64,000 nucleotides of DNA from the NCBI GenBank assembly GCA_027627225.1, contig CM051024.1, positions 79,787,704 to 79,851,703 on the forward strand. The letters run 5' to 3'. The position numbers and the translations under genes are program-made. Shown in pieces: positions 1-12,744 of the stretch; the stretch's first letter is position 1, and the number at the start of each line of letters is the position of its first letter. The notes under the pieces were generated by a model, which was not told the DNA's origin, made no database searches, and saw only the letters and a list, made by a program, of their open reading frames with translations. This stretch comes from Congeria kusceri. Its lineage: Eukaryota; Mollusca; Bivalvia; Myida; Dreissenidae.

Positions 1-533
1 ATGTGGCTGAGGAATTAAAGCACTAATCCAATAGCAAAACACATTCTTTATTTTACCTGCTTTCTCAGTGACGTGAATATTTTGACGAGTGAATGTGCAC
101 TATACAGTGTGTAAGTGTTTAAATAATTATAATTAATCTTTTTTTTAATCAATGTTAACAAGCAGATGACAATCTGTACAATTATGGGCTCTGAGTTCAT
201 GATATAGAAAGACTGATGAACACTATAGGTAAATTATTAAGTGCATTTAAAATGATAAGCATCGAACTTAAGTTACATCTATAGAAAACAAACTTCTATA
301 TAATAATAATCGATTGAGGTACTATACAATTAATAAATAAGTTGAACACTTTGCACACATTTTAGCTACGGTTTGATTCACAGTTCACCATGTGGATAAA
401 ACACGGACGACTACCAAAACAATTCTGTTTTAAGCATGTTGTCATTTCCAAATTAAGCAACTTTTAGTTTATGTAATATAACGGGGCTTAACTTCCATCT
501 CTATTTTCATAGTATTTCGTAACCTTCTTCCAG

Positions 534-647
534 GTGTTCAGAGACTAACACCCATAGTGTACAGTGAACCTTGCAGAGAAACCATCAACGACTCACGTCT
601 CACCACGTTATTCCACGACTATGACAAAGTGCAGCACTACATAACTG
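534..647 (+). pseudogene. Gene A exon 3 homologue
   Basis: 114 nt, the same length as in B and C. It is preceded by CTTCCAG and followed by GTTTAT. It begins in phase 1 and reads the conserved stretch VQRLTPIVYSEPC. The donor is weaker than the GTATTG seen in B and C. Confidence 0.8.
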
Positions 648-924
648 GTTTATATGAAGCATTTTGTTAATAACAAAATTCAACCTTGACTGTCATTTCA
701 ACTCCATGAACATCTTAAGTAATATTTATCTTTAACCTTAAATCCACATTTTATATAACTTTTTATCTCGTGTGTACAATAGATTGTGCTTACTGCGTAA
801 TAATTATTACCTATGGTATAAGTGTTTGTTCATATAAACATAAAATATTCACACATGTATACACATGTATACAGTTTTTAAAATATAACCTATGAAGATT
901 TTAACATATACTGAACGACATTGT

Positions 925-1458
925 AGAACACAACTACTAGTATCTTTAAAGCGGATGGCGAATTTGAAAACTTCTAGTATCTTTAAAGCTGATGATGAAT
1001 ATAATACTACTAGTATCTTTTAAGCGGTGACGAATATTAAAACAACTAGTACCTTTAAAATGGTGACGAATATGAAACCTACTAGTATCTTTAAAGCTGG
1101 TGATGAATGTGAAAAATACTAGTATATTTAACGCTGGTGACGCTGGTGACGAATATGAAAACTACTAGCATCTTGGATGCTGGTGACAATATGAAAACTA
1201 CTAGTATCTTGGATGCTGGTGACGATTATGAAAACTACTAGTATCTTTAACGCTGGTGACGAATGTGAAAACTACTAGTATCTTTAAAGCTGGTGATGAA
1301 TATGCAAACAACTAGTATCTTTAAAGCTGGTGACGAATATGAAAACTATTAGTATCTTTACAGCTGGTGACAAATATGAAAACTACTAGTATCTTTAAAG
1401 CTGATGACGAATATGAAAACTACTAGTACCTTTAAAGCTGGTGACGAATATGAACCTT
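925..1458. repeat. Minisatellite, ~38 bp unit
   Basis: About 13 imperfect direct copies of a unit reading roughly CTAGTATCTTTAAAGCTGG then TGACGAATATGAAAACTA. It lies inside intron 3 of gene A and is missing from the same intron of B (20337-21448) and C. Copies differ by point changes and small indels. Confidence 0.9.
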
Positions 1459-2021
1459 ATTCATTGTGCATAGAAGAATAGTTATCCCAACTTGCTCATT
1501 AATATCTTTTATTTTGGAAATATATGGCATATTTTAGTTCATGTTAAATAGTGGTTTCTTTGACTGTGAATTTCGATGTGTCATTCTAATTAATATTTAC
1601 CTTAATTTGCAGTAAATTTAATTCATAAAACATTAAAATGTGTAAAATTGTAAAATCAAAAATGAAACGAACACAAACCTGTTATATATCACAGCATATC
1701 CCAGTCGGTCTCCGGTTAGTTTTGTGTCACTAACATTCAAACTCCTCCTTAGTCATTGTTGAAGATTTTCTTTTCCATGTATCGATAATCACAAATACAT
1801 GACGAGCTTTACCACACGCTCTTTTGTGTAAAATAGGTAAACCGTTAAACACGTGATATCCAAGAACAATGTTTGGATAAACTATTAGATTGATTCGAAA
1901 TGATTGACATGTGTGGAAACGTCTAAAACACCTTGACGAGCTTACTTATCAATGTATTTATATTGTGATAATTCTTTTTGCACTTTTCCTAACCCCTATT
2001 TCACGTTGAGTTTATTTCCAG

Positions 2022-2218
2022 ACTTATTCGGGAACGTGTCGGGTGTTAACTCGCTACCAAAGGACGCTGATCCCGTGTTTATAACTGGTGTTTCGTCCAA
2101 TCACTTCCAAGAGTCACTGAAGATGTTCACGAATTTCAACTCGGTTGTGCGGAAAATGAAACCAAACTTAAAAATGATCTTTTATGACTTTGGCTTAGCG
2201 ACTGGCCAACCAGAAAAA
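2022..2218 (+). pseudogene. Gene A exon 4 homologue
   Basis: 197 nt, uninterrupted, with acceptor TTTCCAG and donor GTAAGA. It encodes the conserved core motif FITGVSSNH followed by IFYDFGL, as in gene B but with more substitutions. Confidence 0.85.
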
Positions 2219-2389
2219 GTAAGACAATCCTCAGAATATAAAGATTAGATATGTTATACATGATAACAAAAATTGCTTATCGTATGCAGGACAGAACACA
2301 GTAAAATGTTATGTATATTTCATTGATATATGTGTCATCTCAGTGTTCCATCAATTCAATTTGATTTTGAGGGTTTGTGTAAAATTTAT

Positions 2390-2830
2390 GTTTTCGCGGA
2401 AATGAAACTACCTGCCAGAAGGCCAACTAGCTTATGCCATGGCGGTTCTTCCATCATGCGTGCGTACGTATGTAAACGTTTTCTTTAAACGACATTTCCT
2501 CTGAAACCGTTAGCCGACTTCACAGAAATGTGCCTTGTGTGGTCCTCTGCCGAAGTTGCTCTAACGGTTCCTTTCCGCACCATGAGACATAGCTGTAAAT
2601 AGAACACTCTTAACAACATTTCATCCTAAAGCCAGAATTTCACACAATTTAATAGGGATGTTTCTTTGGTGGTTCTCTGCTAAAGTTGCTCAAAAAGTCC
2701 GTTGAATGAAATGCCATTTCATTTATATGGCTATATTGAAAACTTTGAAAACCTTTTTGTCAGAAACTTGCCATAAACTACTAGTTGGATTTCGAAATAA
2801 CATCACAAAAATGTGTCACTGCTTACAGTC
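2390..2830. repeat. Degenerate ~150 bp interspersed/tandem repeat
   Basis: Two to three diverged units sharing 'acttcacagaaatgt', 'gtggtcctctgc' and 'gaagttgctc'. The units resemble a repeat common in bivalve introns (recalled, not searched). It occupies intron 4 of gene A. Confidence 0.5.
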
Positions 2831-2897
2831 AGGCTACTTTGGCCCTCTTGTTCTTGTTGTTGTCTTTGTAGTTAACAATTTCCTCATCTCCTTGTAG

Positions 2898-3002
2898 ATA
2901 AAATCCGTTTGCCAATGTCAATACAGACGGTTTCCATTTGAAAGGTTCCCAGATCACGTGAAACAACTCAGTACCTATGCCTCCAAGCCGATGTAAATAA
3001 TG
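2898..3002 (+). pseudogene. Gene A exon 5 homologue with nonsense codon
   Basis: 105 nt between TTGTAG and GTAAGG. It reads the CQCQYRRFPFERFPDHVK version of the exon and then stops at TAA just before the end. Confidence 0.85.
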
Positions 3003-3488
3003 GTAAGGCATATATAGATGCTGCGGTAGCTTTTATAGCAAACGTATAGCAAATTATGCGGCAATCACAAAAAGCAACATTTCTTTAATGAATTATTGAA
3101 TGAAAATAAAATGCATGAGATAATGTTTTACCTTTAAATGACCAATTTCCGCAGTAGTTTTGAGTTATATATAGTACAGCGATTCAACTGCATTAGGTGT
3201 TATTACTGTGTTATTTTTAATGAACAAACGCGACGTTTTGGTGTCATTATGTTTATGGTCTTTTCATGCGGCATCAGACTACTTGTTATCCATCTAGTTC
3301 CAAATTTCTAGCATGTGTTCATCAGAGGCTTTATTTTTTGTTGAAATGTGTAAGGTCCGCGTCAATTTTACCGAACTTGCTTTCATGGCAAATGATTCCA
3401 AATTTGAAGACCAGCAGCTGGAATTTGTAGATCTAAGACTAACTTTTGAATGTTCATACATGCATACATTTATGTTGTTTTAATCCAA

Positions 3489-3930
3489 ATGGTATTGAAG
3501 GAATACCCGATGGCCATGTGGATGGATTCATCGATACGTTTTAAACAAACAAACATATCGCGACTGTTCGACATGGCTCGAAAATTGAATGTCATCTGTG
3601 TGGCTTGTGGCGGTTCAGGCGCTCTCAGAACACTTCCGATGACGTTCAAATATTTCGGCGAGCAGCCGTGAACCTTCCGAAATCTGTCAGAAATTCAATC
3701 TGGATCACACGAACAACTCCATTTGTTGTGGAGAACATACTAAAGCCGTGGGTTGCATGCGCCCTTTTGGTTGACTGAATGGCGCACATGACGGACCTAG
3801 CAAGTATTTATGTTGTGGTCGGCATGAAAATGTCTATGGCGATTGCCAAAGATTTGATCAATCCGTATGGGGAATACTGCTATATCGCGCATACGGCTAT
3901 GATGTATTAAAACACATGCAAAAATTTTGA
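3489..3930 (+). pseudogene. Gene A exon 6 homologue, acceptor lost, broken
   Basis: Starts like gene B exon 6 (MVLKEYP, then WMDSSIRFK). AA replaces the AG acceptor; a stop interrupts after FGEQP and frameshifts follow. The DCGRNGNVYGDC region of gene B is still recognisable at nucleotide level at about 3810-3850. Confidence 0.85.
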
Positions 3931-4004
3931 GGAGATTTTGCGTATCTATCACGGTGAATGCAATATACTATAAGCGAAACATTAGTGTTAAATAAGTGGC
4001 GAAT

Positions 4005-4835
4005 GTGTTGTTGAGCCCAGCTTGATTGATTGTCTTGGATGACAAATAACATTATTGTCATACCTGCATCATGAAATTTTGCATTAAATTTGATTTGGGT
4101 TAGTTTTCTTGAATGCGGTGGTCCGGTGGTGCTGATGTGGTCCGGTGGTGCTAAGATGGTCTGGTGGTGCTGAGGTGGTTTGATGTTCATGAAACTGAAA
4201 CATGTGTTGATACACTAACATATAGCCAAGATTCACGTAAGGCGAATTAGTTATAAAGTTTACATATGTATTTACCGGAGAGGAGATAGATTAGGCCCAT
4301 ATCAAAGCCCAAATGGAGTATTTAACAAAACACAATGTTACAGAACTACTTACTCCAGGCAATATAGATACAGTCGATGAAACACTGTCGTTTGGTCTTC
4401 TCATGTTGATATAGCATAACAGTTGATAACTATACCCACAACTATAAAACCGAAACAGGTGAAAACATCCACTTATCACTTGAAATCGGTCTTGTCATTT
4501 TAACCAGGTCTTGTATTATTAGAAGGCTAACACCTGAAACACTGCTGATGCTCGCAGTATAAGCAATATAACATACGCTGTACATTTTACGGTCTAAACT
4601 CGATATATTATCTTCCTAAACATACAGTTTTAAGTTTTCAGTGAATATACAGGAAATTATTCCTCATAACAATTGTTATTAATTGGACCACAACAACACC
4701 ACTGGACCACATCATTTAAATCAATCACGGAAAACAAACCAAAATCAAAACTAATGCAAAGTTTCTTAATGCATATATGGCAAGAATGCTATTTGTTATC
4801 AATGGCAATTGTTGCACACGCGAGTAATCAAATCG
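4005..4835. repeat. Inverted-repeat (foldback-like) element
   Basis: Sequence at about 4010-4160 returns in reverse complement at about 4685-4830; for example, the left arm's 'aaatttgatttgggttagtt' is matched by 'aaaccaaaatcaaaactaat' on the right. Arms are about 130 bp and roughly 75-80% alike. The left arm contains a short tandem repeat of TGGTCCGGTGGTGCTGA (4117-4175). No transposase frame lies between the arms. Confidence 0.6.
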
Positions 4836-5389
4836 GTAAATATGTCTGTGCATAAAAGTTTTTATAATTATTTAATAAGATAAAAATACTACAGCCTTCA
4901 TGTTTGTTAATTATTTAATGAAACTTCGACCGAGTGTATTTTTTACCATTACTGCTGGTTATGACATTCGCCGATTTCTAAAAAAAAAGTACCGTTTATA
5001 GGAAAAAAACATACAAAAGCGGAAGTCATGCTTACTGCTTACAATATTTTTATTCGACCGGACCTCGAAAGTCACCTAACCGTGATGTAGCAGATTATAC
5101 CGCCGGTATATGTTTAACCCCTGCTCAAAAACTGTTTTTATATACAATTAGGTGCGTCGGCATAGGGAAAGGAGCTCTACCCAAAGAGCAGAGTATGTCT
5201 ATGTAGTTAGCGTACATTTACACAGTTAGTGTAAACGGTATTTTTTAAGAGATGCAGATTTATGTTAAACATTATATTCAATATAGCCCGCGCATTTGCC
5301 AATCACAGGGAATATTCTTTTTATGCCCAAGTAAAAAAGCGACATATAATCATTCAATAAATATTGTCAAACAATTATATTGACGTGTG

Positions 5390-5600
5390 TGGGTGATACT
5401 GAATCTTTATAGTAGAGCGCTGGACTACAAATTAGAGGATCGCAGGTTCGATTCCCAGCCCGGCTACATAACTGGTGTGGGGATTGGCCATGAAAGTATT
5501 TCTAATGCCATTCGCCCCATACCTCTGATTCAAGTATGGATGTTGGCGCTTCTTTTAATTGAATTAAAACATATTTGGAAGATACAAAGCAATTAAAAAT
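5390..5600 (+). mobile_element. tRNA-derived SINE, 3' truncated
   Basis: The head has an A-box-like 'tagtagagcgctgg' and a B box 'ggttcgattcc' at about 5447. It is followed by 'gtggggattggccatgaaa' and 'ttcgccccatacctctgatt', the body of a SINE common in bivalves. Its central part also appears reversed at 39780-40015. It ends before the conserved 3' tail. Confidence 0.75.
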
Positions 5601-5949
5601 ATAAAAATTAACTAACTTCAAACTTACTAAAACATGATTGATTTTTAACCTATATAATTTTGATGTTGGCGTTTCTTTTAAATAAGTATAAAATATCTTG
5701 AACATAAATACAAAGCTATTACATTACATGTATTAAGGTCTATTGTTTCTTAGTATAAGACACCATTTATATACAATTTTAGAAGTACAACTCATTCAGC
5801 TGATTTCAGCAGCTTCATCATGCTGAAGTATGATTCCTTTGTTTAATTAAATAACGTTCAATTGATTAATGCACATTATGTTTTATTTTTTATTCTCAGA
5901 AATCTAGGAATCAATTTAATTATATCTATTTAAGGACGATTCTTGCAAA

Positions 5950-6472
5950 TTAAAGGGACTATGTCATCGAAAAGGGCCTCAAGGGGGCAATTTCTTAAAA
6001 AGTTCTGAAATTCAGATATTAAAACCTACATACAATAATGGTGAAAACAGGGTATATATAATAAAGAAAGAGTGCACGCATTCTAAGATAAAAATCAATT
6101 TATGATATGAGACTTGTTCGTTTGGCCCATTTCATGTTTACATTTTGACGTCATAATTGTGAGTATTTTCTTTAACCATAGTTTACACTCTACTTCTTAC
6201 CAAGCATGATAGCGCAGGTGGTTCAAGCGCTGTCCAATTTTATTTTTTCGTATGACCCTGGAGTAAAGCAGTATGTCGTGAGTTCGACCACTCCTTGGGG
6301 TTTTATTTGCGCAGACTTTTTTTGCTAATTTGTTTTTATCAAATATCTTATTGTGTATTATATTATATTTTATTTATGTCATGCACATGCCTTTATAAAG
6401 CGCATATAAATCGTATAATATAATTTATAGTGTAATATAAATCAAATTTTTTCGACCACATAGGCCCTTTAA
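5950..6472 (+). mobile_element. TTAA-flanked MITE with internal tRNA-like segment (copy 1)
   Basis: It starts TTAAAGGGACTATGTCATCG and ends CGACCACATAGGCCCTTTAA, giving imperfect terminal inverted repeats of about 22 bp abutting TTAA on both sides. Inside, at about 6208-6300, lies a tRNA-like stretch (TAGCGCAGGTGG, then GTCGTGAGTTCGACCAC). Related copies are at 10335, 36229, 37517 and 50467. Confidence 0.75.
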
Positions 6473-9106
6473 CATTGCAATGTAACTTGTCAGTAACAAT
6501 TTATTCTGCTTGCCTAGGGGCTATAGGTTACAATATACTAATTGCAATCCTTATGTAATTTAATGTAACAGCGATAACATTAACCAAAAATAAATGCAAC
6601 ATTTTGCACATAGGGACCCTCATAACCATACATTTTCTTAAAGCGCATTCTATGCTAAATTGATTTCAGCAATAAAAAGGGTATGTCATGTGTTATATAA
6701 GAAATAACTCGACACTCAACAAAGTTGATTGTTTTATCACCATCGTTTTAGCGGCTACTTTCTAGTTGAATGTAATCCGCCTCAGCGCAAGTGTCATACT
6801 GTAGTCTCCAATTTTAAAACATATCAGTGATTTATTTGAGCATGCCAATTTTTACTCTACCAACATCTCCAAAAAAAGAATATCAAAGCAAGTGTCTAAC
6901 CTAAAAACATGTCTTCGAGTTAAACTTGTTGATTTATTTAGAGAATACAGCCCTACATCTCTTATTTATTTAGAGTATTGTGACCTATATTTTATTACCC
7001 CCTATCAATTGAAAGCAATAAAACATCGGAAGACGACGCCGGGTTTCGGCAAGGATCGGCTGCAATCGCCGAAGCGGCTAAGCGCATTATTGGATTTTCA
7101 ATAGCGAACCAGAGTGGCGGTTATTCTTCCATACAGTATGATTTATTGAAATATTCGCTCTTATGATTCTCTGGACGCTAATTGATGCATGTGTATTATA
7201 ATGTTAGCTATACACCGGCAGCTAAACGCGCGCAATTTTAAAATGATCGTGAGTGTGTTGAACTCTTTAGAATCAATTGTTATTTGTAGAGCGTGCCGCT
7301 AGGCTCAACAAACTAGTGGATTAATTCTGGGAATGAATATAATATTCTGTTCATGGCATACAATGAGAAAATATGTTCATACTTATCCTCAGTTCTATAG
7401 TGTATAGTGTATATCGATAATATGTGTATAACTTTATTTTAATCGCTTAATATGTAAACAATTATGTACATTTTAATCCCCAAAAGTATGCAACAGTTGT
7501 TGGTATATATCAAACCATTATTGTATGTTTGCATTCCCTAAAATTAGGAAATTTGCGCAATTTTTTTTTTCTATTGGCATTCAATATTCCCGCTGCATAA
7601 TTATCGCAAGAAATCTAGGTCAAAAGTGATCTTAGACAGCTACGCCCAAAACAACCATATATGAAGTAACATATATAATAATTTACATGTATATATAATT
7701 GTATGTTAGGGGGCGTAAGCTATTATTTAGTATTTGAGTATTGTATGCCATTCGGATCTCGTCTTTGTTACATTGTTTTGCATACTAATGCTGAAAGTTT
7801 AAATTACATTCCTTATTTGCACAATTCCCACAGACGCTGATTATCTTATCAAGATATTTATTGTTTTAAATAGCAAAACCTGGAAAGGTTGCGAATGCGC
7901 GAATGTACACAAATCAATTGCTACACATTGTGTAGACAATGCACGTTAACCCGACTTACCCGTGCACCACCGTGAATCAGGTTCCCTAAGATCGGATTAT
8001 CGTGAGGCCAATTAAATATAGCCTTGTGTTTTTGTATGAGGTATTCAGCTTTGCGTATCAGGTATTCATCTAATGCATGTCTTCATTATATAAGTATAAT
8101 AAATCCATAATAAATTGTAGTGTATTAACATATTATACAGTATCATATTGCCTCACATTTTTAATAAAAGTTAAATATATAATTTATTTAATTTTTTGTT
8201 TTGTTACGATAACTCTCGTATTTGCTCGTATTAAAAAAATCAAAATTGCAGTATAAGTGCGTCAAAATCAATTCAGTTTTCTTTTCTCAGGCACTTATTT
8301 ACAAACTAGAGGTAAGGGAAAACAATTGAAAATTGTACCGAGTTTTCACCATACTAGTATACATGTGCATGTTTTTCTGGTATGCCATATAGACCATGTT
8401 TAAGGTAACTTCCGTCGATGCTTGAATTTAAAAGTCATTTCTCGAAATTAAATACGAATGTTAATTTATAAGAATGTTCTAATATATGTAGGTGCGACAC
8501 GGGACAAACAGAATCATCTCTTAAAAAAGAAGTAAAAACTATTTAACAACTTTTGATATGTTATCTTCCATCTAGTAGTCATTTTCTAAAATTCATGTAA
8601 CACCCTTTTCTGCTCAGAAAAACTTATTAATTTAATATTCATGGCATAATTATGCTTCCTCAATTGTATCTTTATACATTGTCAAATATCAATTATTCTA
8701 TTAGGTTCTTTCATACGAAACAAACCTTTTTACACCTGTGGTCTGAGTTGTAGCCGTGTTCTATAATAAACTCGCTACGCTAGATTTAACACAACACGGC
8801 TATTCAAGGTCTTTCGAAAGTAGTGTTGTTTTTGCAACTCCGTCAAACAATGATGTCCAAGCTTTCTGATTGGCTAAAATCATCTATCCGTAAATTGCCC
8901 TAAAATACATGCACATATCTACAATGGGTGTGCTCCAGAATTCGATTCAAAACGCATCGTAAAGGTATGAATTCATATATGATATTTTATACAAGTAGCT
9001 ACACGTGTGCACTAATTAAAGCATTTATATCTTTGGTCTGTGGAGTAATAAAAGAGGTAAATAAATTGTATTTATTAGAAACACAGTTATATATAGACTG
9101 GGACAT
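6473..9106. other. Intergenic, no gene seen
   Basis: AT-rich DNA with only short open frames that match nothing I recognise. The one structure seen is a short hairpin at about 8747-8807, with arms 'gtagccgtgtt' and 'aacacggctat'. Confidence 0.6.
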
Positions 9107-9540
9107 TTTTAGCTCGACTATTCGAAGAATAGGTGAGCTTTCCTACTACCCCCGGCGTCGGCGTCAGCGTCGGCGTCCGCGTCCGCATCTGAATTTGGTT
9201 GAAGTTTGTATTCAAAAGTCTTGTAACTTCAAAACTACAGAAGTTATTCAATTGAAACTTCGATTATGCTTTTGTCATCAACTCCAGTGTCAGGGGCAAC
9301 ATTCCTCATCAAACTGTTTTGTATTTTGACAGAAATATGGCCCTTTTTCACTTAGATTTTCTGGTTAAAATTTATATTCAAAAGTTTTGTTACTTAAAAC
9401 TACATAAGTTATTTACTTGAAACTTGTAACAAACACTTGTCATCAACTCCAATATCAAGGGCACCATTCCGTATAACTCTGTTTTGTATTTTGACAGAGT
9501 TATGCCCCTTTTTCACATAGATTTGTTCTTAAAGTTTATA
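9107..9540 (+). repeat. Interspersed bivalve-type repeat with two ~180 bp units
   Basis: It opens with AGCTCGACTATTCGAAGAAT, then a GC-rich 'cggcgtcggcgtcagcgtcgg' run. Two direct units follow, each ending 'ttttgtattttgacagar' and 'atggcccyttttcac'. It stops exactly where the B/C duplication begins (9541), so it probably replaced or truncated the left flank of unit B. Confidence 0.7.
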
Positions 9541-10334
9541 TCACACAAAAAACAACAATGGGTACATCTTTAGTATTTTTAATTACAGCGATATATACAG
9601 TGTACATGTTCTTCGATTTTACCCAGTAAATCTAAGCGTCCTATTATTCTGTAAAATGTGAGACACCATACTTCACACAACCGTTTTGTCACAGTTTTGT
9701 TTCATTACAAAGCGATTAATATAAAGAGACACGTATAGTTGTTTTAATTTTAATGAGATCATTTTCATAAATAATCATTTTGAACGTATAATGTAAGTTT
9801 TCCACGTTATGGCATTTGAGGGCAACATTAAAATTCAAATGAATCAACATGATTTCGATCCAACTCTTTTCACTTAGTAAATAGTACTAAATGCGAGTCA
9901 AAAACACAACACTGTAAGCTATAGCGAGAAGCTTCTTAGACAAATTGTTAGCCCACATATATTGTGGCTTATCCAGTTATAATTTCAATTGTTTTAAATT
10001 TTGCATTAACGATTGTAGGCATAGACAGGCATACAAATTACCCTTTTCAGAAGATATTAAAACTTAATATTTGATACTTAGTTACTTAGTTACCCAAGTA
10101 ATTAATAGAAGTTTAAGGTTTAACGTTTACAGGCACAATTGCCTGGAGTTCTATACTTGTGTATAATACTTGTAAAAGCAATTTTTTGTTGAAAATTATC
10201 CCTTAAACCTGATCGAAACACACTACAACGAAAACATTGTTAGCATGTGTTTACAGTCTGAATACTGATAAGGTTGAGATATCAAGTAGACGAGCATTTC
10301 AACGTTTTCAAATTTAATGTGGTAATGCATTTGG

Positions 10335-10661
10335 TTAAAGGGAGTATGTCAACATAAAATCGGCTTCCTATTGCACTATCAATTATATTGTTTGATAGAA
10401 ATGCGTTTACTAAGACATGTGCAGTAAATAAATAAAAAATAATATAATAAAAAATAAGTTGTTTAATAAAAACAAATCATCAAAAAAGTCTGAAAAACTT
10501 TAAAGCCCAGGCGAGTATCGAACTCACGAATGTGTGCACTCATTTCCCATTATAAATACCCTGTTTTAACCGTTATTACATGCCAGTATTAATATCAAAA
10601 TTCCGGATAGTTTTAAGAAATTGCTTCCTCGAGGCCCTTTTGGATGACATAGTCCCTTTAA
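10335..10661 (-). mobile_element. TTAA-flanked MITE (copy 2)
   Basis: Bounded by TTAAAGGGAGTATGTC and GACATAGTCCCTTTAA. Its internal tRNA-like part is reversed relative to copy 1 ('gcgagtatcgaactcac' at about 10511). Confidence 0.7.
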
Positions 10662-11498
10662 ACCAGTGTTTTTTGGCGCCAGTATTAGTATATTAATGTT
10701 ATTTATTTATTAAATAGGCTTTCATTACACATTCCAATATCAGTTTTGCATCCAAGGTCAAGTTTGAATTAGGTAGAACGGAAGTCCACAGGTGCCCCAT
10801 TGTTTTACCTGTTTTGAATGATGTCTTACGTGTTTTATCATTTTTTATGTAATACGTTATAAATACGTTTGGTGTGGTTGTTCGGTGAAACGCGATTTAA
10901 CTTAGTTGCATGCAAAGATCTTCGAAACATAGCGGTAGTCTGCAGCACTTGGTTGCGCACTTGGTCAAAATCGAAACAATCCAGTTGCACTTTTTAAAGG
11001 AAGCATAGTTGGTCTTTATACCGTTTGCAGTTAAAGTGTCCTAACATTTGGCATACCGTTTGAGAACTGAGAACATATTACTTATTAAAACGATTATTTT
11101 TGTTGGCAAGTGCAATTTTAACATTGGTTTAGCTTTCTCTTTGTAAAATCATTTGATCAAATTAACACACTTGCGCTTATTAGTGTTTGATACTACAGAG
11201 TTTGCATGGTCTGGAGAGACACACAATGTTTGAGTTTAATGAAGGATGGCTGCATCACACGAAATGAAGACATGTACTAGTGGCAGCAAATAAAGGGCGT
11301 AGTACTAGGACACATTTTAAAGCAATTTTCCTCAATTAGTTGAACGTGTGTTGAAGCATGCAAAATCTGTGTTCTTTCTGAATGCAAATAAAAACAACAA
11401 TACAGTACGGGACATTTTGCGGAAAGGAATTAATCTATCGAATTCAGGTGGACAAGTCATCGAAGAAAACGTATGTCCTATGCAAGATCGTACATGTG

Positions 11499-12643
11499 CG
11501 AGGGGCGATCAATAATTAACCCGACTGGCTTTGAATTTAATTTATTGCTTAATATAATTGAATAAAAGTTTTAGATACAAGCGTTCATTTATTATTTAAT
11601 ATGGAAAGAAAAAAATCTATATTACAAAGCATACACTCTGAATGTTGTTCGTTGCTATAGCAACCCATACCCCTTTAAGTGGGGACGGTGTCGTAATTTT
11701 GCTTAAATGTTCGAATTTGATATAAAAAATAAATAGTTTAAAACGTGCCGTTTCGGCGCCGATTGACGAATTCCACGTCATTGGTCAATTTTCTGACATA
11801 ATTGTAGACACGACTGGCTAGCAAAACGAGTTTAAGCGTAACTGCCCGTTTCCTTTCATGGCGTCATCTGATCCAACCGGTATTATAAATTTCTGTTGTG
11901 AGCTTAAATATTCGCCGACCTAAACCTCCGAGATAATTCAGAAGACATTGGCAGGCACCAACATGTCACGAACGCATGCTTTTGAGCGGCACAGACGATT
12001 ATGGGAAGGCCGTGTGTCGCTGGAAGACAAAAAAGAAGACATCAATAGATTCAACGTTTGTTGCTACAGTTAAATAGTTTGTTGATATGCGGGTCAATAT
12101 TTAGGACATATGCAGACGTGTGTGATATTATACTTCACCACGACAAAGCACCCTCCTATACCGCCGACGCAACCAATTAAGCTAGATATCGGGTTCTTGG
12201 GATTTGAACAGGTTGATCACCCTGCATACTCGCCGAACGTCGCCCCAATGGATTTTTGCGTGCTTCCCGTTGTTAAGTCGGCATTGAAGGGCACGAGGTT
12301 TGCGACATTTGACAACCTGTCACGTGCGCTCCAGCGTGTTGTGTCCCGGTTGGATGAAGAGTGGTACATTGACCTGTTTTAGCGCCATGAAAATTTTGCG
12401 CTGATAATTATTTGAAAAGATGACAGAAACACGCCACGTCATTTTGACGTACAGTTTTCGTCTAAGCATCCACGACGGTTGTTTTAATAATGTATGTAGA
12501 TTTTTTATTTCTTGCATTACAGCTATGCAACTTTCAGATAATATAGATACAAGATTGATAAAATTTAATGTCTTTTTTATTTACGTGAGCCTTGTTGTTT
12601 AAAAATAACAGCTTCAGTCCGGTAAATTCTGGATCACCCTTCG
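11499..12643 (+). mobile_element. mariner-like transposon, internally deleted (unit B)
   Basis: Terminal inverted repeats of about 28 bp: CGAGGGGCGATC...CCCGACTG on the left and the reverse complement of CAGTCCGG...CACCCTTCG on the right. In unit C the same ends are flanked by TA, the mariner target site; here the flanks have decayed. The element holds the start and end of a transposase but lacks the middle. Confidence 0.85.
11858..12382 (+). pseudogene. mariner-family transposase remnant
   Basis: From ATG 11858 the frame reads a mariner N-terminal helix-turn-helix region (SRTHAFERHRRLWEGR), interrupted by a TAA near 11921. After a missing middle section, a second part reads ILHHDKAPSYTAD (second catalytic Asp region). 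A frame change then leads into GFEQVDHPAYSPNVAPMDF at about 12206-12262, the mariner YSPxLAPxD region with the third Asp. It ends VVSRLDEEWYIDLF at 12379. With a stop, a frameshift and a deletion it cannot make transposase. Confidence 0.85.
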
Positions 12644-12744
12644 TTCAAGGCATTCTTGGCATATCCAGTTGTGTCTGCATTAAAGATTTAGGAATTTCCA
12701 ACAAACAGTCTTGTTAGCGTTTAATGATGTAAAGTATTATTGTT

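Larger units (their letters stand above)
534..3930 (+). pseudogene. Gene A: decayed copy of the tandem glycosyltransferase-like gene (exons 3-6)
   Basis: Four blocks match exons 3-6 of the intact gene B in order and spacing: 534-647, 2022-2218, 2898-3002 and 3489-3930. Exons 3 and 4 remain open and keep their splice signals. Exon 5 has an in-frame TAA three codons before its donor, at 2994-2996. Exon 6 has lost its acceptor (AA at 3487-3488 where gene B has AG). It then has a TGA where gene B has the Cys after Glu-Gln-Pro (near 3669), frameshifts near 3700-3720, and an early TGA at 3928. The homologues of exons 1-2 would lie left of the window. Intron 3 (648-2021) carries a minisatellite absent from the paralogues. 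I infer a dead member of a birth-and-death family; antisense or truncated transcripts cannot be excluded. Confidence 0.85.

Noticed and set aside
925..1458. Regular short repeats resembling a CRISPR array
   Set aside because: Repeats are contiguous without unique spacers, in an intron of an animal gene; it is a minisatellite.
5405..5470. tRNA gene candidate (also 6208, 25120, 36485)
   Set aside because: The B boxes are good, but acceptor and anticodon stems do not form convincingly and the 3' sequence continues as SINE or MITE; these are tRNA-derived repeats.
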